NCBI RefSeq assembly: GCF_048773025.1
Contig: NC_133547.1
Location: 5,280,001-5,344,000 of the forward strand
Length of the DNA: 64,000 nucleotides
DNA from: Camelus bactrianus
Taxonomy: Eukaryota > Chordata > Mammalia > Artiodactyla > Camelidae
Direction: 5' to 3'
The notes below the pieces were generated by a model. That model searched no databases. It saw nothing but the letters and a program-made list of their open reading frames with translations, and had not been told where the DNA came from. Shown here one piece after another: positions 1 through 11,550 of this stretch (positions within the stretch are counted from its first letter, which is position 1; every line of letters begins with the position of its first letter). A program made the position numbers and the translations under genes.

Positions 1-192
1 TAGATTAAAAAACAAATTTCTTCTGTATGGCACAGGGAACTATATTTAATATCTGGTAATAACCTTCAGTGAAAAAGAATATGAAGATGAATATACATAT
101 GTATATGCAGGACTGGGACACTGTGCTGTACAACAGAAATTGACACATTGCAACTGACTGTACTTCAACAATAAAAAAATTTAAAAAAAAAG
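1..192 (+). mobile_element. L1 LINE 3' end, cut by the window edge
   Basis: Reads ACAGGGAACTATATTTAATA, a CTGTGCTGTACA motif and an A-rich tail. Same 3' UTR module as at 30405-30598, 50311-50490 and 54740-54985. Confidence 0.75.
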
Positions 193-749
193 CTGATGAA
201 ACCTAAGCTTAGGGCTCCTGGTTTACGAGGTCTCCTCCAATGTCCTGGCACCACATTCACACAGTTTTGTCTAATCTACAATATAAGATTCTTTTAAAAA
301 TGGGACAGAGTTTGATTTCTACGAGTCTGACTGAAAGGATGCACATTACTCAACCGCTCAAAACCCTCCAAAGGCTTTCACTCACACTCTAAATACAATA
401 AATAAATGAAAAATGTGATGTTCACATAAGAGCATGAAGGCAGAACAGGAATGAGAAGTGGAAAGGGGAGGGAAGGGCATTTGAGGAGGGAGGAACATCT
501 CATGCAAAAACCCAGAGGCACAAATGACCTTGTCATGTTTGAGGCTAATGAAAAGTCCAGGGGGGACAGGCTGAAAAAGGGAAGTGGGGGGAGTGGTAGA
601 AAAAGAGTTGGAGAGCAGGACTGAGGTTAGGGTGAGTACAAAATAAAAGGGGTACTCAAAACCTCAGTAATGGAGATAAATAATATTTTAATGCCAGGTT
701 TTAGTAAAAAAATATTTTAAAATTTTATATATTATTTATTTTTATTTGT

Positions 750-892
750 AATTTTTTTCGGGGGACATAATTAGATTTTGTATTACTTATTTACTTATTT
801 ATTTTTTAATGGAGGTACAGGGGACTGAACCCAAGACCTCATGCATGCTAAGCATGCGATCTACCACTGAGCTATACTCTCCCCTTCCCCAG
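750..892 (-). mobile_element. Camelid tRNA-derived SINE (VIC-1-like)
   Basis: On the minus strand it begins with a tRNA-like head containing A-box TAGCTCAGTGGTAGATC and a B-box-like segment, then TACCTCCATT and an A/T-rich tail. Confidence 0.8.
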
Positions 893-1564
893 CTTTTAAA
901 AATTACAATGAATGCAAAAAATAATCTGTGGAGAACACAGTATCAAAAATTTAAATAAATGTGGGATTTGTAAGAGTGTCCTTCTGAACCAATTGAAGCC
1001 TGAGGCAGAGGGAAAAAATGTATGCCCCTTTCACTGTGTTTTTTAAGGTATTTTTAATGGTCAGTTTTCCCCCGGACATTAAAATAACTGAAATATTATT
1101 GCACACTTGAAAAGTGGTGTGTATCGTAACATTAGTTTACATTGATTTTATTTATACCCAAGCCAGAACTGATTCTAATTGTGCTTTCCTAGAAGCAAAT
1201 GCAGGAAGGATATTTTCAAAATCTACCCTGCTTCTCAGATTTTTAACTGAGAACACTGCCCTGATTGACAATTTCTCTTTACTAAGTCACGATCTTAAAA
1301 TAATTTTTTACTAACTTCAGTTTACTGATTCTGCCGTTATTTAGATTTTTTGACAGTCTGCTCATCAGGTATTTTTGCCATTAATTTGCACTTTTAAAAC
1401 ATTATTTATCTCAGTTACTGAGATTTTTGGCACCCTCTTAAATTTTGCCTCTGAGGTGGGTGCCTTACTAATCTCACCCTAATCCCAGCCCTTCTGGAGA
1501 AGCAGGCTTTTGAGAGGTCAGAACATGTAAGGCTGCAGGCTGAGTTTGGGGTTTATCCTCTTGG

Positions 1565-1800
1565 TAAGGGATGGACAGACTACAGACCAGCCCCACCCAT
1601 GTGTCAAATCTGGCCCACTGCCTGTGTTTTTAAATAGTTTTATTGGAACACAGTCATGCCCATTCATTTACATGTGGTCTGGGGCTGCCTTTATGCTATA
1701 AAGGCAGAGTCGTGTGGCTACAACAGAGATTGTATGTCCTGAAAAGACAAAAATCTTGACTATCTGCCCCTTTATTTAAAAAGTTTGCCACCCTCTGCTC
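1565..1800 (+). mobile_element. hAT-like non-autonomous DNA transposon
   Basis: Contains the widely repeated segment TTTTATTGGAACACAGTCAT and ends AAGTTTGCCACCCTCTGCTC. The ends resemble each other inverted. Exact family not assigned. Confidence 0.5.
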
Positions 1801-2554
1801 TAGACAAAGGGGCAAACAAATGTTTAAATGCAGAAGGACTGGACAGTGATGGCTTTTAGATGATTGTCCCCATGTAGGTCAAGGGAAGTGAAGGTAGGAA
1901 GATGAGGGGGTCCAGGAAGCCTTGGAAATGATAAGGGTTGAGAAGGGTTGGGGGGGCTGATGCTAGCTGTTCTTAGGAAAAAGTGAACAAGATGTGGTGA
2001 CTTTTTGGAGGCAGCAGGAGAAAGGGAGGATGGGGGAAGCTGACTCCTCAGAGACTGGCCTGAAAGAAAGAGGCGGGGGGCTGTTAGCAAGATGGGGAAT
2101 CCAGGGAGAGATGCCAGCTTGTGGGGAGGAGGAGGAGATGAGGAGAGCAACCCTGGCCATGCTGAGCAGAGCAATCTAGGAGGCCATCCTGGGGAGGTGT
2201 CCAGGCAGAATGCTGGATGGCGAGATACCAGGTCACTCACCTGAGAGACTGACCATGTGACAGTGTCTGCACCTCCACACCCGTGTCTCCCATGACTGCT
2301 GCTGGCCTTGCTACTTTCTTCCTGTGGGACCTCACTCTGAGTGAAGTGTACAGAGAGCTCAGGGTGCAGTGGGCAGATGGACCCTCCTCCTCTGTTTTCT
2401 CTCTTAAGGGGCTGGAAGGATGCCTGAGGTGGGAGAGGGGTGGTCCCCCTTTGGAGACCCCAATGTTGAGAATTTAGGCTCCACCCCCTAGCCTTCCCCC
2501 AACCCCTGCCTAGGACAGAGGGACCAGAGGTTATTTTTACCTTAAAGCTCAGTG

Positions 2555-2990
2555 GCCTAAAACAAAAACCAAAACAAACAAAAAAACCCCACATTTATCA
2601 TCTCAACAGTTTCATTGGGGCTGGAATTGGAGTGCAGCTTAGTTGGGTTATATGGCTTAGGGTCTCTTATAGGCTGTAATCATGATGCCAATTGATTTAA
2701 AGTTCCTCATTGGTTGTCCAATGAAAGCCAGCCCCAGGTCTTCTCAAGGTAAGCAGCTCACAATGTGACATCTGGGCTTCATGAAGTGAGAAAGAGAGTG
2801 AGAGAAAGAACAGAGAAAGAGTCACAGTCTTTTGTAAGATAATCTTGGAAGTAATATTTACCACCTTGATTGTATTCTGTTCATTAGAAGAAAGCCATTG
2901 GGTCTAGCCTGCACACAAGGCATGAATACCAGGAGGTGGGGGTCATTGGGGACCACCTTACAAGGCTGCCTACAAGAGCCCGGAACAAGC
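2555..2990 (-). mobile_element. Ancient MaLR-like LTR fossil (fragment)
   Basis: Segments near CAGTCTTTTGTAAGATAATC and ATACCAGGAGGTGGGGGTCA resemble old mammalian ERVL-MaLR LTRs. Old, diverged, no coding part. Family assignment is tentative. Confidence 0.45.
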
Positions 2991-3165
2991 AATAACCATC
3001 TATTGAGCAGGTACTATCTGCCAGGCACTGTTCTAAACTCTTTGTAGGTGTTGTTAATTCAATTTGACTTCATATAAACGCTAAGAGGCAAGTTCTGCTA
3101 TTATCATCCCCATTTTACAGATGAACAAACTGAGACAGTGCACGTAAAGAACAGCACGGTGCCTA
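2985..3165 (+). mobile_element. MIR SINE
   Basis: Core TATTGAGCAGGTACTATCTG, then CCCCATTTTACAGATGAACA. Ancient mammalian-wide repeat. Confidence 0.75.
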
Positions 3166-3589
3166 GTAATCTCTGGTTGATTTTTTTTTCCTGATGCCTT
3201 GACTGGCAGTAGTTGAGACTCAGCTTCCAGAGTTCCTAACATCCATATCAAGCTTTATCACCGTATTAACTGTGTTTCTCTCCCTCTTCCCACACCAGGC
3301 AGGGGACTCAGAGGACCACGACCTCACTTGTGTCACTAGTATCTAGCACAGGGCCAACCTGGCACAAGAAGACCTCAGGAAATGATCATTCCACAAAGGA
3401 ACCAATAAGCCAGTGACAACCATCACTGGCTCGTGATGACCCTTGATGGTGACTTCATGGAGGCCATCTCATCTTAAATTAGGCATCATGGCTCCCCTGT
3501 CATGAAGAAAACATAGTCTCCACAGAGTCTGTCTTGTCCTTCTTGTCATCACTCACTAAGGTCCACACCCCTTGGGCTGTGCACCTCTC

Positions 3590-3990
3590 AGTCTCGGGAT
3601 CCCTGAGGCTCTGGTCCCTTCATTGTGAGGAATTTTGAGCCCCGGTTTTGGGGGGAATCTGGGTTTGGGGACCCTGACTCTCAGTTTCTTAGCCCCCAAG
3701 ATCTCCGGTCTCCTGCGTCTCAGAGATCTGAGTCTTGTGACTCCCTTGGCCTCTAAATTTCAGTTTCAGGAGTCTCCGAGGTCCTTGGTCTTTGGTAGAG
3801 GGATGAAGTCTCTAGGTTCCCGGGCTTTGGTGGGGGAGACCTGTCTCTGGAGTCCTGGTTCTCTTGGCTGCTGGAAGTGTCAGGGGTCTGGATCTCTGGG
3901 TTTCTGGAACTCGGAGTCTCCACGACCCTGGGCCTAGGCACTAGTGGGTTTCAGGGACCTGAGCCTTTGGAACCCCCCGTCTCAGAAGTT
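3590..3990. repeat. Degenerate GAGTCTCTGGGTT-type repeat tract
   Basis: Many imperfect copies of words such as GGAGTCTC, CTGGAGTCCTGG and TCTCTGGGTTTC lie just upstream of the CTU1 CpG island. No fixed period could be seen by eye. Confidence 0.45.
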
Positions 3991-4036
3991 GGAGCCTCTA
4001 GGGCTGAGGCAAGCGCAGAGATCTCAGCTCAAACAC

Positions 4037-4750
4037 TGCTCCCTTTCTCCATTCGACACGCTCGCGCGCACCATTACTACCCATTCAATGTACGCGTAGA
4101 TCCACCGCAAATACCGCTTTCCTCAGTTTCTGCCCCGCGCATGCGCTGTCCCCTCCTTTTACACCCGCGACCAAGCCCCGCACTCCCAACTTCAATTCCT
4201 ACCCGCAACCCCATCTCAAAGGATAAAAATAATATGCTCTACAATGCCTCTAAAAGCCTATAACAATCCCATAAAAGCAGATAATCCGAATGCAGCCACT
4301 TAGCCTTTCAAGCGTCCTGTACAGTGACAGCTCGTTGCCTCCAAGGACACGCAGCATAGCGCCATCCCAGGCCCGTGCGCAGGCGCAGAAAGGAAACAGG
4401 GCAGTGTATTTAGGGAATGGTGGGCGGGGAATGGGCCACAAGGATTGCTGGGAGTTGTAGGCCAAGAGGGCTCTGTAACAAAGGGCGCTTCCGGTAGAGC
4501 CGCTGCATGGGGTTCTGGGAGCCGCAGGCAAGACAGCCCCCAAGGCCTTGTGGGAGTCCAGTTTCCGGAGCCATCTCCGTGCCAGAGTTCCGCGTGTAAC
4601 GCAGTTTGGACATCCCTGCACCGCATTCTGCTCAGGTGAGTATTTCCTCCCTCAGCTGGTTGGCCCGTGAGCGCCCGCTCTTTGTTGCGGTGCCGTGAGA
4701 GGGCTGAGGGTCTCTCTGGGGGTGATGACACGCGCCTCTGACTTCCCAAC
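4037..4750 (+). promoter_or_regulatory. CTU1: CpG-rich TATA-less CTU1 promoter and non-coding first exon
   Basis: CpG dinucleotides become frequent at about 4055 and fall away after about 4750. Seen here: a palindromic NRF1-type core GCGCATGCGC at 4137-4146, a second NRF1-like TGCGCAGGCGCA at 4376-4387, a GC box (GGGCGGGG) near 4422, an ETS-type CTTCCGG near 4490, and a ZNF143/THAP11-like element at 4442-4462 whose reverse complement reads CCTACAACTCCCAGCAATCC. A consensus donor CTCAG|GTGAGT at 4631-4636 can end a non-coding exon that splices to 8111. The transcription start is inferred to lie within roughly 4480-4580. No TATA box was seen. Confidence 0.7.
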
Positions 4751-5264
4751 GCCTATAGAGGCCTTCTTACCAGGACCTCCACTTGGACGCAGCGGTTCGG
4801 TATGTCCCTTGCCCCCTCACCCCCTCCCACTGGTTGGGATTCGACCATTTCCCTGACCCCGCCTCCAATTGGGTACGTTCAGAAGGCCCCTACTCTGTCC
4901 TGGAACCTCTGTCCTGATAGAATGATGTTACACATTACCTGTCCTTCTGATAAAGCTTCAGTCTTAGGCATCCCTGGGGCCTGGGGCCCGTCTTCTGGGT
5001 GCATTTACTATTTCCTCATCCTACACGTCTTTCCTGAGCACTGATCCTCTGCCAAGTCCCGTACGAGGCAGAAGAAGTCAGTGGTGGACGAAGCAGACCC
5101 ACTCCCTGCCTTTAGTGAGCTCACAGTACAGCAGGGGACACAGGCCAGTCACCAGGAATGGTGGAATCATGGTCAGGACGGAATGGAGGTATACAAGGGG
5201 CTCTTCTAGCCCAGAGTTTATAGCCTGGGGTCTATAAACTCTTCAAGCGGAAGATGCTTAACAG

Positions 5265-5760
5265 GCGCTTCAAACCTGGGATGTCCAAATGGAAATCTGG
5301 TCAGCGACCCTCCTGACTAAGTGGTCCCATCTTCCTCCCCGGTACTCAGGCCCAAACCTCCAAGTCATCCTTAACTCCTCTCTTTTCTCACGACCCCACC
5401 CTCTACCCTAATCCAAGTCTTGTGCACATCCTGTGGCCTCTACCTTCAAAATAGATCCCAAATCCCACCATTTCTTGTCAGTTCCACTGCCAACACCCCA
5501 CCCCACACCCCCAGTCCAGGCCACCATGATCTTACTGACTGTTGCCATCGCCTCCTCACTGGCCTCCCTGCCTCTGCCCCTGCCTGCCACAGTCTGTTCC
5601 CCGCACAGCAGCCAAAGGGACCCTTTTTAAAACCTAAGGCAGATCCTATCCTTTCTTTGCACAAAACCCTCCCATGGCTCCCATCTCTCTCTGAATAAAG
5701 TTAAAACTTCGTGTTGTGGCTTATGAGCCTCTGGCAATCTGCACAGACTCATCTCCTCGT
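5265..5760 (+). mobile_element. L2/CR1-clade LINE fragment (ORF2 3' part)
   Basis: Reads like the degenerate L2 ORF2 C-terminal region: CTACCTTCAAAATAGATCCC, then CCAGGCCACCATGATCTTAC, and CTCCCATGGCTCCCATCTCT with ATAAAGTTAAAACTTC. Confidence 0.7.
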
Positions 5761-5959
5761 TCAGGAGGTAACCTCCGAGGACTGAGAGACTGTAGATTTA
5801 GGGGGAGAAGAGAGATGCGTCGAGAGTGACTTTATGTATGCCCTGTCCTGCAGAGGAGCTGGGTGGAAGGTGATGGTGCTCTCAGGAGGCTGGAAACAGC
5901 TGGACAAGAACAAGTTTCTGCCTGGGGAGGGGGAGACTGGTCAGTTCAGGCATTTAGGA

Positions 5960-6900
5960 TCCGAGAGGACCAGCGGGGTCCTTGTGGGGCATTTGGAGGA
6001 CCAGCCTGGTGGCCATCATGATTTAGAGCCACCCACAAGGAAAATGAGCTGAGCAGGACCTGAGAACCACGAAGAGGATTCTCCAAGAGACTGGAGGCTG
6101 AGCAGGAGGAAAACCAGGAGAGCAAGGGAGAATCAAGTCAAAGCTGGGAGGGTGGGAGTAGGGAGTAGATAGATTTCAAGGGGGCATTGTTCAGGTGTGA
6201 CAGATGTGCCAAATGGTCATGGTCCATAGGTCCTGGGGGCTGCTTGCTGGGCCCAGCAACAGAGAAGAGCAGTGTTAACACTTTGCAGTAGGTGTTCCCT
6301 GGGGAGTTTGAGAGCAGAGACCAGAGTGGCTGGAGAAGTGTGGGGCATGAGGTCAGAGGAAAAGGGAGTCTCAGAGGCCATAAGCTCTGAATCAAGTGAG
6401 ATGAGTTGCATGGAGGATGCAGAGGTCCTGGGAAGGAGCCCACTGGCTGTTTTGTGGAGAACTGAGCATGCGGAGGAGGGGAGCATGGGGCCAGGAGACC
6501 AGGGAGGAGCTTTCTGCAATAACCAGGAGAGAAACTTGGCTCAGACAGACTAGGGTCACAGCTGTAGAGATGGCAAAGAGTGTTTGGCTTCTGGATCTGT
6601 TCTGAAAACAGGATTTGCCACAATCTGGTTGGGTGCTTGGGTGATGAGGTCTGAGGATGCCCCTCTGGGGCATTTGTACCAAAGGTTGGGACTTGATATT
6701 GCAATTTGGAGTCACCCACAGATAGAGTGGGGAGAGGCAGCCAGAGAGAGAAGAAAGAGCTGTCCAGGGTCCTGGACCCCAAGGCTCCTGCCCTGAGCAA
6801 TTGGAGGGACAGAGTGGCCCTTTACTGCAAGAGAAGCAAGTTTGGGAAAGGGAATCAGGAATCTGGGTTTTGAGATGCCTGTCAGATGTCTGAGTGGTCC
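5960..6900 (-). mobile_element. L2/CR1-clade LINE fragments
   Basis: Minus-strand copies of the same LINE region: GAGCAATTGGAGGGACAGAG and GGGTTTTGAGATGCCTGTCA are typical antisense words. They explain the long open frame at 6138-6800. Confidence 0.6.
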
Positions 6901-7065
6901 CTGCCATCACAAGTTGCAGACAGTAAGCATACAGTCACAGAATGTATGCACAGGTGGGTCAAACGAGGGGGTGTCAGGGGGCTAGAATTCTGGGTGGGGA
7001 GGACTTGGGAGGGGGGAGGGAAGGAGGGAGGAACAGAAAGTCCAGGATGGGCTGATCCATGCCTT

Positions 7066-7188
7066 TTTTTTTTTTTTAATAGCGCCACGATTTTATTTTG
7101 TTTAAACGGAGGTACTAGGGATTGAGCCCAGGATCTCGTGTATGCTAAGCACGCATTCTATGACTGAGCTATACCCTCCCTCTCCCAT
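7066..7188 (-). mobile_element. Camelid tRNA-derived SINE
   Basis: Poly-T at left, GGAGGTACTAGGGATTGAGC in the middle and ACTGAGCTATACCCTCCC at right, the reverse of the SINE head. Confidence 0.8.
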
Positions 7189-7762
7189 GTCTTGGTAAAC
7201 CCACAGAAGCTTGCAGGAGATTCTGATACCACAGCAATCCTGTAGGCCCACACACCTCCCACCCCCAAAACAGCCCTAGTTGGTCTCCTTGGAGGTATGA
7301 TCCATGCTGCTTCTGTGTCTCCCTGGAGGTGGTGATCAGACGATGCAGTCGGGACCCGTTCCTGGAGGCTATCCCACCTCCACCAAAGTGAAATCCAGTT
7401 GGTCTTTCCTGCTCATCCCCCTTCCTCTAACAGAGCTGCAGTCCCCTGGCCTCCCTGGCCTTACTTAGGTCACTGACCCCTCCCAAGCTCTCTGAAGGGC
7501 CCTGGAAGCCCAAGTCAGTGATAATCATCCTGTCTCTGATCAGGGCTGTAACAGGAGTGGCCTCCTTGGAGAACGAAACTGGTCCTTAATATGCCCCTCT
7601 ATCCCTCCAAACAGAATCAAGCCTAATTCCGGGTGTAACTTGCCTGTCTCTCACTCTCCCCTCCACGCGCCAACCAATTCTTAGGCTCCTTCTCTTCTTG
7701 GTGTGTAATGCGTGTAATCCAAGAAGACTTCCTGGAGGCACCAGCCTCCTTAAACCAGAATA

Positions 7763-7960
7763 CAGTTGACCCTTGAACAACATGGGTTTGAACTGCGCTG
7801 GTCCACTGATACTTGGATTTTTTTCAATAAATACACACAGTACTATTCTGTCCCCGAGTTGGTTGAATCTGCGGACGTGGGACTAGGGAGGATATAGAGG
7901 GCCAAAGTTATGGGTATTTTGACTGCGCCTCTAACCCCCACATAGTTCAAGGGTCAGCTC
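7763..7960. mobile_element. Tigger-like MITE with inverted ends
   Basis: Left end CAGTTGACCCTTGAACAAC, right end GTTCAAGGGTCAGCTC. The ends are inverted repeats flanked by TA on both sides, as expected for Tc1/mariner-Tigger elements. Confidence 0.75.
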
Positions 7961-8147
7961 TATACAGGTAACCCTCCCTTATTCCGGAAGAAGCGTACTT
8001 CATCCTGGTCTATTCCTGGCAGGAACACTATCCCGGCAACCTCTCTGTAGGCAAGGACCCTTGCAATCCGAAATCCACATGTAACCCGCCTCCTCTCTCT
8101 CCCCATCCAGGAGAAGCCTACCCTTTCCGCCTCGCCCGGACCCCGAG

Positions 8148-8655
8148 ATGCCAGCCCCACAGTGCGCCTCCTGCAACAAGGCGCGCGCCGCCCTCCGCCG
8201 CCCGCGCTCGGGCCAGGCGCTGTGCGGCACCTGCTTCTGCGCCGCCTTCGAGGCCGAGGTGCTGCACACAGTGGTCGCGGGCCGCCTGCTGCCGCCCGGC
8301 GCCGTGGTGGCCGTGGGCGCCTCGGGCGGCAAGGACTCCACGGTACTGGCGCACGTGCTGCGCGAGCTGGCCCCGCGCCTGGGCATCTCGCTGCGCCTCG
8401 TGGCCGTGGACGAGGGCATCGGCGGCTACCGGGACGCGGCGCTGGCGGCCGTGCGGCGCCAGGCGGCGCGCTGGGAGCTCCCGCTCACCGTCGTGGCCTA
8501 CGCAGACCTCTTCGGGGGCTGGACGATGGACGCCGTGGCCCGCAGCACAGCCGGCTCCGGCCGCAGCCGCTCCTGCTGCACCTTCTGCGGGGTGCTGCGG
8601 CGCCGGGCGCTGGAAGAAGGGGCGCGCCTCGTGGGAGCCACGCACGTTGTGACAG
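8148..8655 (+). CDS. CTU1: CTU1 coding exon 1 (PP-loop exon)
   Basis: Holds residues 1-169 plus the first base of Gly170. The donor is CAG|GTGAGC at 8656. This exon probably begins in 5' UTR at 8111, after a pyrimidine-rich acceptor ending CCATCCAG. It carries the PP-loop and the central cysteine cluster. Confidence 0.95.
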
Positions 8656-11550
8656 GTGAGCGCAGGCGCCGTAGCAGGAGGAGCGTATGGGAAGGAACGG
8701 GCGCATGCGCGGGCGAGGGGCGGAAACCGCAAGGGAATTGGGGCGCAGGCCTAAGAAGTGGTAAAGGAGACTGCGAGTGTCCTAGGGGAAGAAACGAGCA
8801 GGAAAAAGGGGATATGCGCATGCTCCAGCGTAGGGCGGGAGCCCCATCCCCCATGGTTCATACCCTGAGGGACAGAATGGGTTGTGTTAGGGATGGGGCC
8901 AGATAGGGTATCTAAAAGACTTTGGTTCTTGGCCACCAACCTGGTGTACACAGATTGGTGAGGAGGGCTGGAGAAGAGGGTGGGAGTTAGTCTCTGGGGA
9001 TTAAGTTTTTGATTATTTACTTATTTTTAATTGCCTCTAGTACTCTTGATCTCATGGTCCCCAAATATCTCTTCAGAATCCTTCTCTGTCTCTGTAAAGT
9101 ATCTCTCCACCTCTTACCTCCTTTTTCTTGTTGGCATCTCTTCTCTTCGATAACTCTTTTATTCTCTCACTCTCATCCATCCCTTCAACAAACAACTACT
9201 GGTTTTTAATATATGCCAGATCCAAGCTGTAGCCATAGCAAATTCTTAACCTCTTTACCTCTATTTTCTCATCTTTAAAATGAGAATATTAATGGTTTCT
9301 GGCTCATGCATTTGTTATGACAGATGAGTTGGTAGGAATAAAGTATATGTGTGTATATATACACTATTGTCTGTACTGTAATTTACAGATTACATATAGT
9401 GTATATATTAATAGATAGTAGGTATTACACATATATATTGTATATGCTATCATCATCATCATGCTAGGGCTGAGAAAATATGCACTAGACAGAAATAAGC
9501 CCATACCTCTGCACAATTCAAATATGAAATAATAAATGATTATAAGTGGTACTGAAAAAAAATTACACAGACTGTGTGAGCAAAATATGACATGCAGAGA
9601 GGGATCAAGGAGGTTTTTTGAGATCTGAAGGCTCAGGGTGAGGAGGCAGTGGGCATAGGGGAGGTTGCTCCAGGCAGAGAGAACCATCTATGCAGAGGCC
9701 AGTTTGAGATGCCCCAAGAAGGAAGTGGGGTGTGGTGTCAGGCCCTAGCAGTGGGCGGGGCTTGGCTCCAGGGGCCCCTATGACCATGAGGAGTTAACAC
9801 CTGACCTGATCCTTTGAGTAGCGGGGAAAGCAGTGGACATGACCTAAGGACTCTGACTTTGAGAAGTTCACCTTAGCAGTGGTGAGGAGTCTGAGTCGGA
9901 GGGGCGAGGGCAGAACAAAGGAAATGAGCTTGGAGGGAGGCAGCTGAGGTGGTCCAGGTGAGAGAGGATGGTTGTGACAATCAATGCATTTTTAAAATGA
10001 TGTGTAAATATTCACTTACCTTCTCCCTGGTCTCTGTAAACAAAGATAACACAAAAACACTGCAGTCTGTGTAGTCAAAGGCGCTTGTGTCAACAACTAT
10101 GAGTTTTTCTATGGCTGCTGTAACAAATTACCACCAATTGAGTGGCTTAAAACAACACAAATTTACTAGCTGGCAGTTCTGGGGGTTAGAAGCCAGGCAA
10201 GTGTCTCCGTGGGATCAAGGTGTTGCAGGGTGACATTCCTTCTGAAGAGTCTACGGGAGAATCTGTTTTCTTGCCTCTTCTGGTGTTTAGAGGCTACCCT
10301 CGTTCCTTGGCCCCTTCCTCCAGCTTCAAAGCCAGCAGCTTCGGGCTGAATCCGTCCCACCTTTCGTCATCTGCACTTGTGTCAGTCCCCACGTCTCCCA
10401 TCCTGATTCTCCCATTTTAAGGACCCTTGTCATTACATAGGGCCTGCCTGGATAATCCAGGCTGCTTTTTTTTAATCTTAAGGTCAGCTGATTGGTAACC
10501 CTCATTGTGTCTGCAACCTTTATACCCTTTGCCATGTGACCCAACATATTGGGGTGAGGGTGGGGGTGTGAATTCTGCTTACCACAACAATCCCCTGTAC
10601 AATCTCCATTCAATGCCATTTTGACTTTTTTAAAAAAATAATTTTCATTTATTTATTTATTGGGGGAGGGGGTAATTAGGCTTATTTATTTATTTATTCA
10701 ATGGAGGTACTGGGGATTGAACCCAGGACCTTGTGTGTGCTAAGCACGTGCCCTACACGGAGCTATATCTTCCCTCCCATTTTGACTTCTGAAGTACACT
10801 TCCAAGTGGGGCTGAAATAATATTTGTAGCTGAAAGCACTTGTACTCACGACATGAAACGGGGCCTGGTTTGCAATAAGTGGGGGGCAAAGGGGGGCTTC
10901 CCAGGTTGCTCCACGGGAGCCTGGGTGGGGTCCCCCCTCGTTCCTCGCCGCGCCCCCTCCCCCCCGGCGCCCCCCGCCTCACCTGCCCCGCGTCTCTCCC
11001 CCTCGCAGGACACAACGCCGACGACATGGCGGAGACCGTGCTCATGAACTTCCTGCGGGGCGACGCGGGCCGCCTGGCGCGGGGCGGGGGCCTGGGCTCG
11101 CCGGGCGAGGGGGGCGCGCTGCCGCGCTGCCGCCCGCTGCAGCTGGCCTCGCAGAAGGAGGTGGTGCTGTACGCGCACTTCCGCCGCCTCGACTACTTCT
11201 CCGAGGAGTGCGTGTACGCGCCCGAGGCCTTCCGCGGCCACGCGCGCGACCTGCTCAAGCGGCTGGAGGCGGCGCGGCCGTCGGCGGTGCTGGACCTCGT
11301 GCACTCGGCCGAGCGCCTGGCGCTGGCCCCGGCCGCGCGGCCCCCGCCGCCCGGCGCCTGCGCCCGCTGCGGGGCGCTGGCCAGCCGCGCGCTCTGCCAG
11401 GCCTGCGCCCTCCTGGACGGCCTGAACCGCGGCCGGCCCCGCCTGGCCATCGGCAAGGGCCGCCGGGGGCTGGACGAGGACGGGCCGCCGCGGGAGGCGG
11501 AGCCGGAGCCGTCCGGACCCCCGGCCTCCGAGCCGGTCCCCGCCTTCTAG
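8148..11550 (+). CDS. CTU1: Cytosolic thiouridylase subunit 1 (two coding exons)
   Basis: Coding sequence is join(8148-8655, 11009-11550), 349 residues; human CTU1 is 348. With CTU2 the protein makes the 2-thio group of mcm5s2U34 in cytosolic tRNA-Lys, -Gln and -Glu, taking sulfur from thiocarboxylated URM1; it adenylates the target uridine with ATP. Visible features: N-terminal cysteine pairs (C6/C9, C26/C29), the PP-loop ATP motif SGGKDS at residues 59-64, a CCTFC cluster at 143-147, a [10 protein letters not shown] motif just after the splice junction, and a C-terminal CxxC...CxxC zinc-binding segment. The frame is continuous across a phase-1 GT-AG intron. Both exons are extremely GC-rich, unlike the intron. 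The start is the first ATG after a good acceptor at 8110 and gives the known N-terminus MPAP. The last ~20 residues differ most from human. Identity is near certain; the 5' non-coding exon is inferred. Confidence 0.97.
9590..9980 (-). mobile_element. L2/CR1-clade LINE fragment
   Basis: Antisense L2 words such as CTCCAGGCAGAGAGAACCAT. Diverged. Confidence 0.5.
10095..10592 (-). mobile_element. MLT1-like ERVL-MaLR LTR (fossil)
   Basis: Contains CTATGGCTGCTGTAACAAAT and GTGGCTTAAAACAACACAAA, the reverse of the well-known MaLR LTR 3' end. A solo LTR, no coding part, diverged; likely an early eutherian insertion. Confidence 0.7.
10628..10778 (-). mobile_element. Camelid tRNA-derived SINE
   Basis: TTATTTATTTATT tail reverse, GGGGATTGAACCCAGGACCT and a mutated head (ACGGAGCTATATCTTCCC). 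Confidence 0.8.
11009..11550 (+). CDS. CTU1: CTU1 coding exon 2 and stop
   Basis: The acceptor CCCCCTCGCAG ends at 11008. The exon opens GA-CAC-AAC-GCC, completing Gly170 and reading HNADD. The stop is TAG at 11548-11550. It contains the C-terminal zinc-ribbon-like cysteines. Confidence 0.95.

Larger units (their letters stand above)
1..4036. other. Intergenic DNA upstream of CTU1
   Basis: No gene supported. Holds an L1 3' end (1-192), a minus SINE (750-892), a hAT-like element (1565-1800), a MaLR-like LTR piece (2555-2990), a MIR (2985-3165) and a degenerate repeat tract (3590-3990). In 193-749, 893-1564, 1801-2554 and 3166-3589 nothing was recognised. A long antisense open frame at 1824-2594 has no protein-like features. 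Confidence 0.7.
4636..8110 (+). other. CTU1: CTU1 intron 1 (5' UTR intron, inferred)
   Basis: Contains L2/CR1 debris (5265-5760 plus, 5960-6900 minus), a minus SINE (7066-7188) and a Tigger-like MITE (7763-7960). Nothing else recognised in 4751-5264 or 7189-7762. Confidence 0.55.
8656..11008 (+). other. CTU1: CTU1 intron 2
   Basis: Splits the coding region at Gly170. Contains L2/CR1 debris (9590-9980 minus), an MLT1-like LTR fossil (10095-10592) and a minus SINE (10628-10778). 8656-9000 is GC-rich and unique-looking; 9001-9589 is AT-rich with TA-rich patches and no recognised element. Confidence 0.85.

Noticed and set aside
1824-2594. 256-residue frame on the minus strand
   Set aside because: Ser/Pro/Leu-rich, no domain, and it runs into a repeat-derived piece at its right side.
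6138-6910. 220- and 172-residue minus frames
   Set aside because: Explained by antisense L2/CR1 LINE debris.
8118-8732. Antisense and other-frame open frames over CTU1
   Set aside because: GC-rich shadow frames of the CTU1 exons, Ala/Arg/Gly-rich.
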